A program made the position numbers and the translations under genes. The notes beneath the pieces are model-generated. The model saw nothing but the letters and a program-made list of their open reading frames with translations. It searched no databases and was not told the DNA's origin. Shown here one piece after another: positions 39,831 to 48,221 of a stretch of 64,000 nt of DNA (positions within the stretch are counted from its first letter, which is position 1; the number at the start of each line of letters is the position of its first letter). The stretch spans positions 62,001 to 126,000 of the forward strand of contig BDTG01000019.1 of assembly GCA_002897695.1 (NCBI GenBank), written 5' to 3'. Source of the stretch: a bacterium BMS3Abin14 (GTDB lineage: Bacteria > BMS3Abin14).

Positions 39831-40585
39831 CCCCTGAGGATCTCTTTTGCTAGTTCCAGGTAGGCCCTGGACCCGGCAGATCGGATATCGTAAAGAATAA
39901 CCGGCTTGCCATGGCTTGGGGCCTCGCTGAGCCGAACGTTTCTTGGTATTACCGTCCTGAACACCCTGTCGTCAAAGAAGGACCTCGCCTCAGTGGCAAC
40001 CTGGTGGGACAGATTATTCCTGGGATCAAACATTGTCAGAAGTATCCCCTCAAGCGTCAACCCTGGATTCAGGGCGGACCTGACAAGCTTGATGGTATTG
40101 AGAAGTTTGCCCAGCCCCTCCATGGCGTAATACTCGCACTGAAGGGGCACCAGTACGGTGTCGGATGCTGTCAGTGCATTCAAGGTCAGCAGGCCAAGGG
40201 ACGGGGGGCTGTCGATAATAATATAGCGGTATTGGTCCTTAACCCCCTCCAGGGCCCGGGCAAGAAGGGTTTCCCTGGAAATAACACTGACCATCTCCAG
40301 CTCCGCGCCGATGAGGTCCACGTGGGAGGGAACGAGTTTTAAAAAATCGAGTTCCGTGTCCACAACGGCTCCCTCAACCGACTGCTTCTCAATGAGCACC
40401 TGATATACCGAGCCGGTTAGGCCGGATGCATCCACGCCCAGACCGCTGGTGGCATTGGCCTGGGGATCCATATCTACCAGAAGCGTGCGGCGTTCGGCCA
40501 CGGCCAGTGAGGCGGCGAGATTTATTGCCGTGGTGGTTTTGCCCACTCCGCCCTTCTGGTTGGCGATTGTTATTATCTTGCCCAT
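39827..40585 (-). CDS. parA: Chromosome partitioning ATPase ParA (Soj)
   Basis: ParA is a Walker-type ATPase that moves ParB-parS complexes. Starting at ATG 40585 ([13 protein letters not shown]) gives 252 residues. It has the deviant Walker [24 protein letters not shown] (Walker A') and the Walker B region [17 protein letters not shown]. There is no N-terminal DNA-binding extension, so it is the small chromosomal type. The start lacks a strong Shine-Dalgarno site. Confidence 0.96.
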   Translation of the reverse strand: MGKIITIANQKGGVGKTTTAINLAASLAVAERRTLLVDMDPQANATSGLGVDASGLTGSVYQVLIEKQSVEGAVVDTELDFLKLVPSHVDLIGAELEMVSVISRETLLARALEGVKDQYRYIIIDSPPSLGLLTLNALTASDTVLVPLQCEYYAMEGLGKLLNTIKLVRSALNPGLTLEGILLTMFDPRNNLSHQVATEARSFFDDRVFRTVIPRNVRLSEAPSHGKPVILYDIRSAGSRAYLELAKEILRG

Positions 40586-40668
40586 GGGTTCAATCCACTC
40601 GCCTTCTCCACACAAAAGCATGCGGATGCAGTGTCATGAGGGTTGACGCTGCGGATATGAAAAATAAG

Positions 40669-40697
40669 TTAATCATGATATTTGTCTTTGTTTTCAA
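40669..40697 (-). promoter_or_regulatory. Possible promoter for parA-parB-bactofilin
   Basis: On the minus strand TTGAAA and GATTAA are separated by 17 nt, about 84 bp before the parA start. The -10 is only a partial match. Confidence 0.35.
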
Positions 40698-40789
40698 TTA
40701 GTAAACACACTGCATGCTCCTCGTTTCGAGCGGCGGCCGGTTCCGAACGGTGCGACCCGTTCTTTAGTTTCATCCACGCCTCACGGGTG

Positions 40790-41010
40790 GGCGCTTTGAT
40801 GATTTTTTTGCAAGGCCACCACACCTGCGCCCGGGGCTACGATCCTGAATCCGGGAAACGTGAAAACTAATATACAGGAAGTGAAATGTCCAAAGAAATC
40901 TCTCTCCCATCGGTCTGTGACAGGATTGCAAAAGGCCCATTCACGGCTTTTGACTCCGCGGAAAGCGCAAAGTGTCATCCTCGCTTTCCTCACAGATCAA
41001 CAACCTGTAT
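40790..41010. repeat. Intergenic repeat cluster between rsmG and parA
   Basis: On the minus strand the block near 41010-40920 (GTTGTTGATCTG, GGAAAGCGAGGATGAC, CTTTCCG, CAAAAGCCGTGAATGG, CTTTTGCAATCCTGTCA) aligns with the block at 36124-36238. A further block at 40815-40790 (CTTGCAAAAAAATCATCAAAG then GCCC) aligns with 36066-36090. The order of the two blocks is swapped between loci. The repeat reaches into the last six codons of rsmG. The remaining bases between 40586 and 40790 hold no recognisable gene. Confidence 0.65.
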
Positions 41011-41637
41011 GTCTTCGGCGAACACCTCCCAGATTACACGATCTCCGTGCCCGTCGGATCCTCGGTATGGATGGACATTGCCCACTTTATTATCCACCAG
41101 ATCCCTGCCGGTGTAGATCAGAATCCTGCCTCCCGGTCTCAGGAATGGAAGCGCCCAGGAAAGAATCCTTTTCGGCCTGGCCGCCGCCCTGGTAAGGACC
41201 AGATCCATCTCCCCCTTTATGGTGGCCTGCTCCTGGAAGTCCTCGGAACGGCCCTCCAGTATTTTCACGGCATCCAGTTCAAGCAGGTGAACAACGTGGC
41301 GGAGAAAAGCACACTTTCTGGTCGAGGCCTCGGCCAGAAAAATCCGAAGCCCCGGGCTCGCAATCCGCAGAGGCAGGCCTGGAAACCCCGCTCCGGAACC
41401 CAGGTCAAGCGCTTTTTCATGTCCGGATATCAAGCCCATTCCAAGTGGAGCGAGGGAATCCAGGAAATGAGTTCCTATCCAGTCATGCTGCCTGCGGGAT
41501 ACGAGGTTAATGCGCCTGTTCCAGCGAACGAGCTCCATGTAATAACTGTAGAAAAGGTCCACTGCCGCGGGATCCAGATCAACCGGGACAAGAGCCGCGC
41601 CGGAGGCCAGGACCTCCGCAAATCGGCCGCGCTCCAA
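40990..41637 (-). CDS. rsmG: 16S rRNA (guanine527-N7)-methyltransferase
   Basis: RsmG methylates G527 of 16S rRNA using SAM. The 215-residue product has the family segment RWNRRINLVSRRQ, HFLDSLAPL and the SAM motif ALDLGSGAGFPGLPLRI. The start is unclear: TTG at 41637 is the first usual codon, but the ribosome-binding site is weak and upstream in-frame codons are all non-standard. The final residues (QVVDL) are encoded by a dispersed repeat, so the C-terminus may have been altered. Confidence 0.9.
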   Translation of the reverse strand: MERGRFAEVLASGAALVPVDLDPAAVDLFYSYYMELVRWNRRINLVSRRQHDWIGTHFLDSLAPLGMGLISGHEKALDLGSGAGFPGLPLRIASPGLRIFLAEASTRKCAFLRHVVHLLELDAVKILEGRSEDFQEQATIKGEMDLVLTRAAARPKRILSWALPFLRPGGRILIYTGRDLVDNKVGNVHPYRGSDGHGDRVIWEVFAEDIQVVDL

Positions 41638-41688
41638 TGGGCCGGCGCTCGCCAGAGTTTTTTTTTCAATTGTTGCGATGATTTTCCT

Positions 41689-43602
41689 TCACTCCCGCCC
41701 TGTCTTTCCCCTTCGACCCTTCCCCTCGATATACACCATAAGCGCCGAAACGGCCGCCGGTGTGACCCCGGGAACTCTTGATGCCTGACCGAGATTGCGG
41801 GGCAGAACCGTCTTCAACCGACCCCGGACCTCCATTGACAGGGCGGCGAGGGTATCATAGTCCAGATCCGGGGGTATGGCCATGGCCTCAAGGCGCCTGA
41901 CCTTATCCACCAGAGCCTCCTGCCGCTGAATATAACCTGCATACTTGACCTGTATCTCAATCTGTCGGGCAGCGCCCTTGCCCGGAACAGGAATGAAGCT
42001 CGGATTATACTTCTGCAGGTCATCGTATACAACGCCGGTTCGTCGGAGAACCTTCAGGAATGGTGTTCCCCTTGGATGAGGGCTCCCCATGTCAACCGTG
42101 ACGCGGTGTCTTTCCAGATCCCTGATTCCCTCGAAGACCATTTTCTCTTTCTCGCGCTTCAGGCCTATCTCCTCCCTGGTTATAAGACCGATACCATGTC
42201 CTTTTTCCATGAGACGAAGATCGGTATTGTCCTCCCGCAGGAGCAGACGGTGTTCAGCCCTGGATGTGAAAAGCCGATAGGGTTCCGTCACCCCTTTCGT
42301 GATCAGGTCATCGACGAGCACCCCGAGGTAAGCTTCATCTCTTCCAATGGCCAGGGGTGGGTCCTTTCTCACCATCAGGGCCGCGTTTACACCGGCCAGC
42401 ATGCCCTGGCCGGCAGCCTCTTCGTACCCGGAAGTTCCGTTGATCTGCCCGGCGAGAAAGAGACCTCTGACATTCTTAACCTGTAAATCCGGCCCCAGTT
42501 GGGTGGGATGGGCAAAGTCGTACTCGATGGCATATCCCGGCCGCATGATCTGAACCTCCTCCAGCCCCGGAATTGTTCGGAGCATGCGTATCTGGATATC
42601 CACCGGGAGGCTGGTGGATATCCCGTTTGGATAATATTCCTTTGTCTCCAACCCCTCAGGCTCCAGAAAGATCTGGTGGCCTGCCCGGCCTGGAAAACGG
42701 ACGATTTTATCCTCGATGCTCGGGCAGTACCGCGGCCCGATCCCCTTGATGACCCCTGAATACAGGGGGGACCTGTCCAGGCCGGCTCGAATGGCCTCGT
42801 GGGTCTTTTCATTTGTGCGTGTGATCCAGCATGGGACCTGTTCCCGGTCGATGGACCGGGTTTTAAACGAGAACGGTCTCGGTTCCCGGTCACCATACTG
42901 GGGGCTGGTCCTGGAAAAATCTATGGTCTTGGCATCCAGGCGGGGGGTAGTGCCCGTTTTCAGCCTGCCCATTGTCAACCCCAGCGCACTCAATGCCGAG
43001 GACAGGGAGACGGAGGGGAACTCACCTGCCCGTCCTGCCGGATAGCTGGTTTGCCCGATGTGGATTAGACCGTTCAGGAAGGTGCCCGACGCGACAACCA
43101 CAGCCTCGGAGGTGAATTCCTGACCGGCCTGGGTATGCACACCGGCAATTGCAGAGATACCGGAAAACGTCTCAGCCAGAAACCCCTCCACCATACCCTG
43201 CTTGATATGGAGTCCAGGCTGTGATTCCAGCGTCTTTCTGACCCAGTTCTTGTACAGGTACATGTCGGCCTGGGCCCGGGACGACCAAACAGCCGGTCCC
43301 TTTCGGGTGTTCAGCAGCCGGAACTGGATTCCGGTTGCATCTATTGCCTGGGCCATTATCCCCCCCAGGGCATCAATCTCGCGGACCAGATGGCCCTTGG
43401 CCAGGCCCCCTATGGCAGGATTGCAGGACATATGGGCCAGTTGATCGATGGAGATGGTGAGCAAGAGGGTCGTCATCCCCATGCGGGCGGAGGCCATGGC
43501 CGCCTCGCATCCGGCATGCCCGCCCCCCACCACTATGACATCATAGTGCGTAGGATCCCGGTGCCGTGTAATCTTCCGGTCGGATTGTTTCACGTGAAAC
43601 AT
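41689..43602 (-). CDS. mnmG: tRNA uridine 5-carboxymethylaminomethyl modification subunit MnmG (GidA)
   Basis: MnmG with MnmE modifies the wobble uridine of certain tRNAs. The 637-residue product has an N-terminal FAD motif VVGGGHAGCEAAMASARMG, the SCNPAIGGLAKGHLVREIDALGG region, and AGQINGTSGYEEAAGQG near the middle. The start MFHVKQ is encoded by a complete parS palindrome. mnmE, its partner, lies 85 bp upstream on the same strand. Confidence 0.98.
   Translation of the reverse strand: MFHVKQSDRKITRHRDPTHYDVIVVGGGHAGCEAAMASARMGMTTLLLTISIDQLAHMSCNPAIGGLAKGHLVREIDALGGIMAQAIDATGIQFRLLNTRKGPAVWSSRAQADMYLYKNWVRKTLESQPGLHIKQGMVEGFLAETFSGISAIAGVHTQAGQEFTSEAVVVASGTFLNGLIHIGQTSYPAGRAGEFPSVSLSSALSALGLTMGRLKTGTTPRLDAKTIDFSRTSPQYGDREPRPFSFKTRSIDREQVPCWITRTNEKTHEAIRAGLDRSPLYSGVIKGIGPRYCPSIEDKIVRFPGRAGHQIFLEPEGLETKEYYPNGISTSLPVDIQIRMLRTIPGLEEVQIMRPGYAIEYDFAHPTQLGPDLQVKNVRGLFLAGQINGTSGYEEAAGQGMLAGVNAALMVRKDPPLAIGRDEAYLGVLVDDLITKGVTEPYRLFTSRAEHRLLLREDNTDLRLMEKGHGIGLITREEIGLKREKEKMVFEGIRDLERHRVTVDMGSPHPRGTPFLKVLRRTGVVYDDLQKYNPSFIPVPGKGAARQIEIQVKYAGYIQRQEALVDKVRRLEAMAIPPDLDYDTLAALSMEVRGRLKTVLPRNLGQASRVPGVTPAAVSALMVYIEGKGRRGKTGRE
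43586..43601. promoter_or_regulatory. parS centromere site, perfect 16-bp palindrome
   Basis: TGTTTCACGTGAAACA matches the chromosomal parS consensus exactly. It overlaps the first codons of mnmG, coding for the residues MFHVKQ. It lies about 3 kb from parA and 4-6 kb from the origin region, as expected for ParB loading close to oriC. Confidence 0.95.
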
Positions 43603-43654
43603 TCTTTTCTTTCTGCTTCCAGGACACTGGACTTGTTGCCCATTGCCTGCTTTT

Positions 43655-43684
43655 GGACGTTGGACATTGGACGTTGGACATTCC
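43655..43684. repeat. Short tandem repeat, two units of 14 bp
   Basis: Two adjacent copies of GGACGTTGGACATT lie in the gap between mnmE and mnmG, with looser copies just before (GGACACTGGACTTG). The motif has a 7-bp sub-period (GGACNTT). Confidence 0.7.
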
Positions 43685-43687
43685 TTA

Positions 43688-45064
43688 TCATTTCCCTACA
43701 CAGAACCGGGAAAAAATCTCATCTAGGACATCCTCCGTGGTCACGGCGCCTGTGAGATTGCCCAGGTGCATGAGGGCCTCATCCACGCCAACTGCGACAC
43801 ACTCCAGGCCGGCATTATCAGTCAATGACTCCAGGGCGCTGCGGCAGCCTTCCTGAACTCCTCTGAGCGCTGCGGTCTGCCTGACGGAAGTGACGACGGC
43901 CCCGTCCATAAGCGGAGTGGTTTTCCCACCGAAACAGGTGTTGAAAATACCCTGTTTAAGGTCATCCAACCCTTCCCGCGTTAATGCGGAAACACGAATT
44001 GTCCCCTCCGGCAGACCCTCGGCGATGGAAGGAAGGTCCACCTTGTTGGCGACTATTATCCGGGTGGCGCCTTCAGCCTCCCTGAGCAAAGACGCATCGC
44101 CCCTGCCAAGTTCCCTGGAGGAATCCAATACCACCAACAGTAGATCGGCGCGCTCCATCATCTTTCTTGCCCGGAGCACCCCTTCAACCTCGACGCCGTC
44201 CGCACCCATGCGAACCCCCGCTGTATCCACTATCACAACAGGAACCCCTTCGATATTCATGTATCCTTCGATGAAATCCCGTGTAGTGCCGGCCGCCGCG
44301 TGGACTATGGCCCGGTCCTCCTGCAGCAGGCTGTTGAAAAGGCTGGATTTTCCCACATTCGGCGTTCCGGCAATCACCACCGAGATACCATTCCTCATGG
44401 CGATCCCCCTGCCGGCGGTGGCCAACAGAGTGCCTGTCATTCGGGCTCCGGAAGTCAGCAGGCCGGATAGCACGGCCAGGTCAGCCTCCTCTACATCCTC
44501 GGGAAAATCTATTGCCGACTCCAGAACAACCTTTGCATGGAGGAGGGTTTCGCGGAGGCGCACAACGGCATTTCCCATGGAGCCCGCCACCTGATTATAC
44601 ATAACCCTGCGGGCTTCGTCAGTGCGCGCATGGATCAGGGAAGCTACGGCTTCGGCCTGCGACAGATCCATGCGGCCATTGAGAAACGCCCTCCGTGTAA
44701 ATTCACCAGGGTCGGCAAGCCTGGCGTCCGCCGCGAGACATGCCTCCAGGAGGGCTTTCATGACGAGGGGGCTCCCGTGGGTCGTCAGTTCCACCGTGTC
44801 CTCTCCGGTATAGGAATGGGGGGCCCGAAAGAAAAGAAACACAGCCTGATCGATGGGTTCCCCGGGATGATCAGGGGGATGGACATGGCCAACCATGATT
44901 TTCCCGGGAGTCGGTGGAAAATGGAGCCAGGTTGCGGTAGGCGAAAAGATGCGTCTGGCGGTTTCGGTGGATTGGGGGCCTGAAATTCGGACCATTCCCA
45001 CCCCACCCGGGCCGGGCGGGGTCGATATGGCGGCTATTGTCTCTGGATTTTGTGCCGGTCGCAT
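43688..45064 (-). CDS. mnmE: tRNA modification GTPase MnmE (TrmE)
   Basis: MnmE is a dimeric GTPase that works with MnmG. The 458-residue product has an N-terminal folate-binding domain (TIAAISTPPGPGGVGMVRISG, PGEFTRRAFLNGRMDLSQAEAV), the inserted G domain with GTPNVGKSSLFNSLL and DTAGVR, and the catalytic C-terminal FCVGK. It lies 19 bp after yidC; the jag (khpB) gene often found between them is absent. Confidence 0.97.
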   Translation of the reverse strand: MRPAQNPETIAAISTPPGPGGVGMVRISGPQSTETARRIFSPTATWLHFPPTPGKIMVGHVHPPDHPGEPIDQAVFLFFRAPHSYTGEDTVELTTHGSPLVMKALLEACLAADARLADPGEFTRRAFLNGRMDLSQAEAVASLIHARTDEARRVMYNQVAGSMGNAVVRLRETLLHAKVVLESAIDFPEDVEEADLAVLSGLLTSGARMTGTLLATAGRGIAMRNGISVVIAGTPNVGKSSLFNSLLQEDRAIVHAAAGTTRDFIEGYMNIEGVPVVIVDTAGVRMGADGVEVEGVLRARKMMERADLLLVVLDSSRELGRGDASLLREAEGATRIIVANKVDLPSIAEGLPEGTIRVSALTREGLDDLKQGIFNTCFGGKTTPLMDGAVVTSVRQTAALRGVQEGCRSALESLTDNAGLECVAVGVDEALMHLGNLTGAVTTEDVLDEIFSRFCVGK

Positions 45065-45083
45065 CGGTTGGGGGGTGAGGAAT

Positions 45084-46859
45084 CTATTTTGATTCCTCTT
45101 TTTCCCTTTTCTTTTTTCCCTTTTTGCCCTTCCCCTTCGTCTTCCCTTCTTCCTCGGCCGGCAGCGCTTCTGCGACCGGATCTCTGGAACTCCTGTTCAT
45201 GAAGTATTGGTGGCCGATGGTCAGGATATTGTTGACCGTCCAGTAAAGCACCAGCCCGGATGGGAGGTTGACAAAGAGCACGGTAAAGGCTACGGGCATG
45301 AACATCATGATCTTTGCCTGCCTGGGATCGCCGGTGGTAGGTGTCAATTTCTGCTGCAGAAACATCGTCACGCCCATCAACAGGGGGGTAACGTAGTAGG
45401 GATCCTTTGCGGACAGATCGGTTATCCACAGAATGAACGGGGCGTGCCTGAGTTCTATGGCGCCGAGAAGCGCCCTGTACAGGGCGAAGAAAACGGGGAT
45501 CTGAACCAGTATCGGCAGGCATCCGCCGGCAGGATTAACCTTGTTTTCCCGATAAAGGATCATGATCTCCTGGTTAAGTTTCTCCTTGTCCTTCTTATAC
45601 TTGCTCCTCAGGGCGTTGATCCTGGGCTGCAGTTTTGACATCTTGCTCATGGATCGGTGGCTGGCGGTGGAGAAGGGAATGAATACGATCTTAATCAGAA
45701 TGGTCAGGAATATGATGGACACCCCATAATTATTTACATATTTATTGAAGAAATTGAGCAGGTCCAGAAGGGGCTTGGCAATAACCCCGAATATTCCAAG
45801 GCCGATAGTTTTTGTCAGTGTGGGGTCGACAGCCTTGAGGGCAGCCATTTCTTTGGGACCTATGTAGACGGTGGCGTTTGATTCATACTCCCTGCCCGGA
45901 TCAAGGCGGGCCTGGGCGTAGAGCCCTATTTCAACACGACCGTCTTTGTTCTTCTCCACGAAAGCCCCATCCAGCCCGTCGATGGGAAGGATTGCGACCG
46001 TAAAATACATGTCCATGCTGGCTATCCATTGGGGCAGAAATTCAAAGCGTTCTGTGCCCTCAATCTTCTTTCCCGGAAACTTGCGGGTCTTGCCGCCGAC
46101 AAAGGCCATTGCCCCCTTATAGCCATACCGCCCGGTGCTCAGGCTCTTTACCTTGCTGCCGGCGCCTGCCTGAACCGGAACAGGGCCCATCCCCGGAGCC
46201 CAGGAAAAGGACAGCCGGCCTCCCAGGGGTCCATGGCCCTGGTTAACGATCCTTAACTTCGCCTTCAGGGCATATGAATCGCCGGAGAAGGAAAAAGTCT
46301 TAATCATCTCAAGCCCCTCCGGCGTCCGGTACCGGAACGTTATCTGCCCCTTGCCGCTCGCGGAGAGCACCAGATCTTTACCCTCGACAACAAACAGGGC
46401 AGTCCCGAACCCCAGGGGACCTCCCGCACCTGTAAATTCGGCGCCAAGAGGAAGGTCGCCCTCCAGCGGTTTATGAATCATCTCAACGTTGGAGTTGGGA
46501 TTCTTTTGCGCCTCCAGAAATTTTACGAGGGTAAAACTCTCAAGGGCCGCGCCCCGGTTGGTAAACCTGGCAGTGTAAAGGGGGGTTCTGACCGTGACAA
46601 GGGTCTCCTCCTTAGCTGCGATGGCAGGTACTTTTTCTGTCGTCGCGAAGGAGGGTCCCGATGATGCGGCTCCTGCTGAGGTGTCGGCAAGGCCCTCCAT
46701 GCCGGAGGTATTCCGGGGTGATGCGGCCTTGTTCGCAGCTTTTCCGGCCTCCTGCACGGTAACCGGGGGCGAGGGAGCGAAATACCGCTGGTAGACCAGC
46801 AAAAAAGCCATTGAAATTACGAGGGCTATTATCAGCCGTTTTCCGTGATCTTCTTCCAT
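45084..46859 (-). CDS. yidC: Membrane protein insertase YidC
   Basis: YidC inserts membrane proteins, including ATP synthase c subunits. The 591-residue product is the Gram-negative type: an N-terminal membrane helix (LIIALVISMAFLLVY), a large periplasmic beta-sandwich domain (about residues 60-340), and the C-terminal five-helix core with GGCLPILVQIPVFFALYRAL and the hydrophilic-groove Arg before it. A Lys-rich tail (about 25 residues) may bind ribosomes. It follows yidD by 19 bp. Confidence 0.97.
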   Translation of the reverse strand: MEEDHGKRLIIALVISMAFLLVYQRYFAPSPPVTVQEAGKAANKAASPRNTSGMEGLADTSAGAASSGPSFATTEKVPAIAAKEETLVTVRTPLYTARFTNRGAALESFTLVKFLEAQKNPNSNVEMIHKPLEGDLPLGAEFTGAGGPLGFGTALFVVEGKDLVLSASGKGQITFRYRTPEGLEMIKTFSFSGDSYALKAKLRIVNQGHGPLGGRLSFSWAPGMGPVPVQAGAGSKVKSLSTGRYGYKGAMAFVGGKTRKFPGKKIEGTERFEFLPQWIASMDMYFTVAILPIDGLDGAFVEKNKDGRVEIGLYAQARLDPGREYESNATVYIGPKEMAALKAVDPTLTKTIGLGIFGVIAKPLLDLLNFFNKYVNNYGVSIIFLTILIKIVFIPFSTASHRSMSKMSKLQPRINALRSKYKKDKEKLNQEIMILYRENKVNPAGGCLPILVQIPVFFALYRALLGAIELRHAPFILWITDLSAKDPYYVTPLLMGVTMFLQQKLTPTTGDPRQAKIMMFMPVAFTVLFVNLPSGLVLYWTVNNILTIGHQYFMNRSSRDPVAEALPAEEEGKTKGKGKKGKKKREKEESK

Positions 46860-46878
46860 TAACTTGTCAAATCTCCGA

Positions 46879-47139
46879 TCAGTTGTCAGCCTTCAGGGAC
46901 ATGCCCTGTTCGCTTTCGTTTTTTTTCGCGGGCGGAACAGGGTCGTATCCTCCCCGGCACAGGGGATGACAGCGTGCAAGACGCCCAATTATCAGGATAC
47001 ACCCTCTCAAGGCCCCATGATCCTCTAACGCCTCCATTGCGTAGACCGAACAGGTAGGCACAAAACGACACGAGGACGGGATGGCGGGGGAAATCCAGCG
47101 CCTGTAGAAAAGAAGGAGGGTCCGGAGCAAGCGCTTCAT
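46879..47139 (-). CDS. yidD: Membrane protein insertion efficiency factor YidD
   Basis: The 86-residue product has the family signature [14 protein letters not shown] and [13 protein letters not shown], with a basic amphipathic N-terminus. YidD helps YidC-dependent insertion. Its start overlaps the rnpA stop as ATGA, typical of the rpmH-rnpA-yidD-yidC operon. Confidence 0.95.
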   Translation of the reverse strand: MKRLLRTLLLFYRRWISPAIPSSCRFVPTCSVYAMEALEDHGALRGCILIIGRLARCHPLCRGGYDPVPPAKKNESEQGMSLKADN

Positions 47140-47510
47140 GGTTTGGCCTTCACGAGAAGGCCCGCTTTCAGGGCCAGGTGCATAAACTCTTCTTTTATTT
47201 CAAAATACGCGGCCTGTCCGGCAGGGTTCCTTGCAATTACGATAACGTCATGCCCGGGAAGTATCCGATATCTGTTCAATCTCTGTATTTCCCGAATCTT
47301 CCTCTTCAAACGGTTTCTCACTACGGCATTTCCGATCCTTCTTGAGACGGTTATTCCGAAACGTGAGGTCGGCAGACCGTTGGCGATGTTCAGTAAAATC
47401 AGAAGCCGTCCTCTACATCCATGGCCCTCCCGCTGAATCCTCAAATAATCTGCCCGGGAGCGGATACGAATGGACCGGGGTAACCTGAGAACCGATGAGG
47501 TGTTGTTCAG
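47136..47510 (-). CDS. rnpA: Ribonuclease P protein component, apparent CTG start
   Basis: RnpA binds the RNase P RNA and the pre-tRNA leader. The core has the family helix [20 protein letters not shown]. The frame continues upstream through the usual N-terminal motif ([21 protein letters not shown]), but no ATG, GTG or in-frame TTG precedes it; the first TTG (47444) lies inside this conserved region. A CTG at 47510 overlaps the rpmH stop as CTGA, in the same geometry as the other overlaps of this operon, and would give 124 residues. The start call is therefore an inference. The alternative is an N-terminally shortened protein of 102 residues. Confidence 0.85.
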   Translation of the reverse strand: MNNTSSVLRLPRSIRIRSRADYLRIQREGHGCRGRLLILLNIANGLPTSRFGITVSRRIGNAVVRNRLKRKIREIQRLNRYRILPGHDVIVIARNPAGQAAYFEIKEEFMHLALKAGLLVKAKP

Positions 47511-47641
47511 ACAGTCAGGCGTTTTCGCCCCCTGGCACGTCTTCTTTTGAGGATCAGGCGACCGCCCTTTGTGCTCATGCGAACCCGGAACCCGTGGGTT
47601 CTCTTCCTGGAAATGTTGCTGGGTTGATAGGTTCTTTTCAA
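47507..47641 (-). CDS. rpmH: 50S ribosomal protein L34
   Basis: The 44-residue, very basic product begins [19 protein letters not shown] (start TTG) and ends with [12 protein letters not shown], the standard L34. GGAGG lies 7 nt before the TTG. It is the first gene of the rpmH-rnpA-yidD-yidC-mnmE series and has a good promoter upstream. Confidence 0.97.
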   Translation of the reverse strand: MKRTYQPSNISRKRTHGFRVRMSTKGGRLILKRRRARGRKRLTV

Positions 47642-48221
47642 GTTATATCCTCCCTCAGCCTTTAAACCGGTTCAGGCTGATAATTGCGTTGACTTTTTCT
47701 TTCTTGCGGAACGTGACTATATAACAAAGAAACGTTCTACATTCAAGCCGTTTTCCGTCTTTTCAATATTCGACGATCTGCCTTCTTCGGAGGATTTTAC
47801 CCATGGACATTCGGCGGATGAATCCCCCGTCCGCCGGAAACAGTGGACAATTTTCCTTGAATAACACAACGACCTTCTGCTATATGGGATGTTCCCCTGT
47901 GAAGTTGTCCACCGGGGGTGAACGACCCGTTTTTATCGGAGCCGGGGGGCTGTCTCTTCCTGCAATACCCTATGGGGGGTTGTTCCTTTTCCACCGGAGC
48001 TTTCGTTGGGTAAGTTACCGGTAAAGCGCATTATTATCTTTCTGTTCCACAATTCAACAGCCCCCGTGAAAAATAGTTTCAAATATGTGTTATCTGACAG
48101 TTAAAGGGTTGTTTTCACATGATTTTTTTGGTTTTCCACAGGTGTGGATAAGCCTGTGTGTAAATGGAAAGCTTTTAAATACCGTCTGGACCGTACATAA
48201 CTCAATGTAAAGCAAGGAAAA
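47642..48221. other. oriC: Origin region, part 1 (rpmH-dnaA gap with DnaA boxes)
   Basis: This 580-bp gap separates the divergent rpmH and dnaA genes. It contains one perfect DnaA box (TGTGGATAA at 48143-48151, complement of TTATCCACA). Near matches are TTTTCCACA 48132-48140, TGTTCCACA 48043-48051, TTGTCCACC 47905-47913 and the complement TTGTCCACT at 47842-47850. Gene orientation diverges here. With the second cluster after dnaA this resembles a bipartite origin. Confidence 0.8.
47718..47746 (-). promoter_or_regulatory. Sigma-70 promoter for rpmH operon
   Basis: On the minus strand TTGAAT and TATATA are separated by 17 nt, about 77 bp before the rpmH start codon. It is the best promoter match in the rpmH-dnaA gap. 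Confidence 0.65.
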
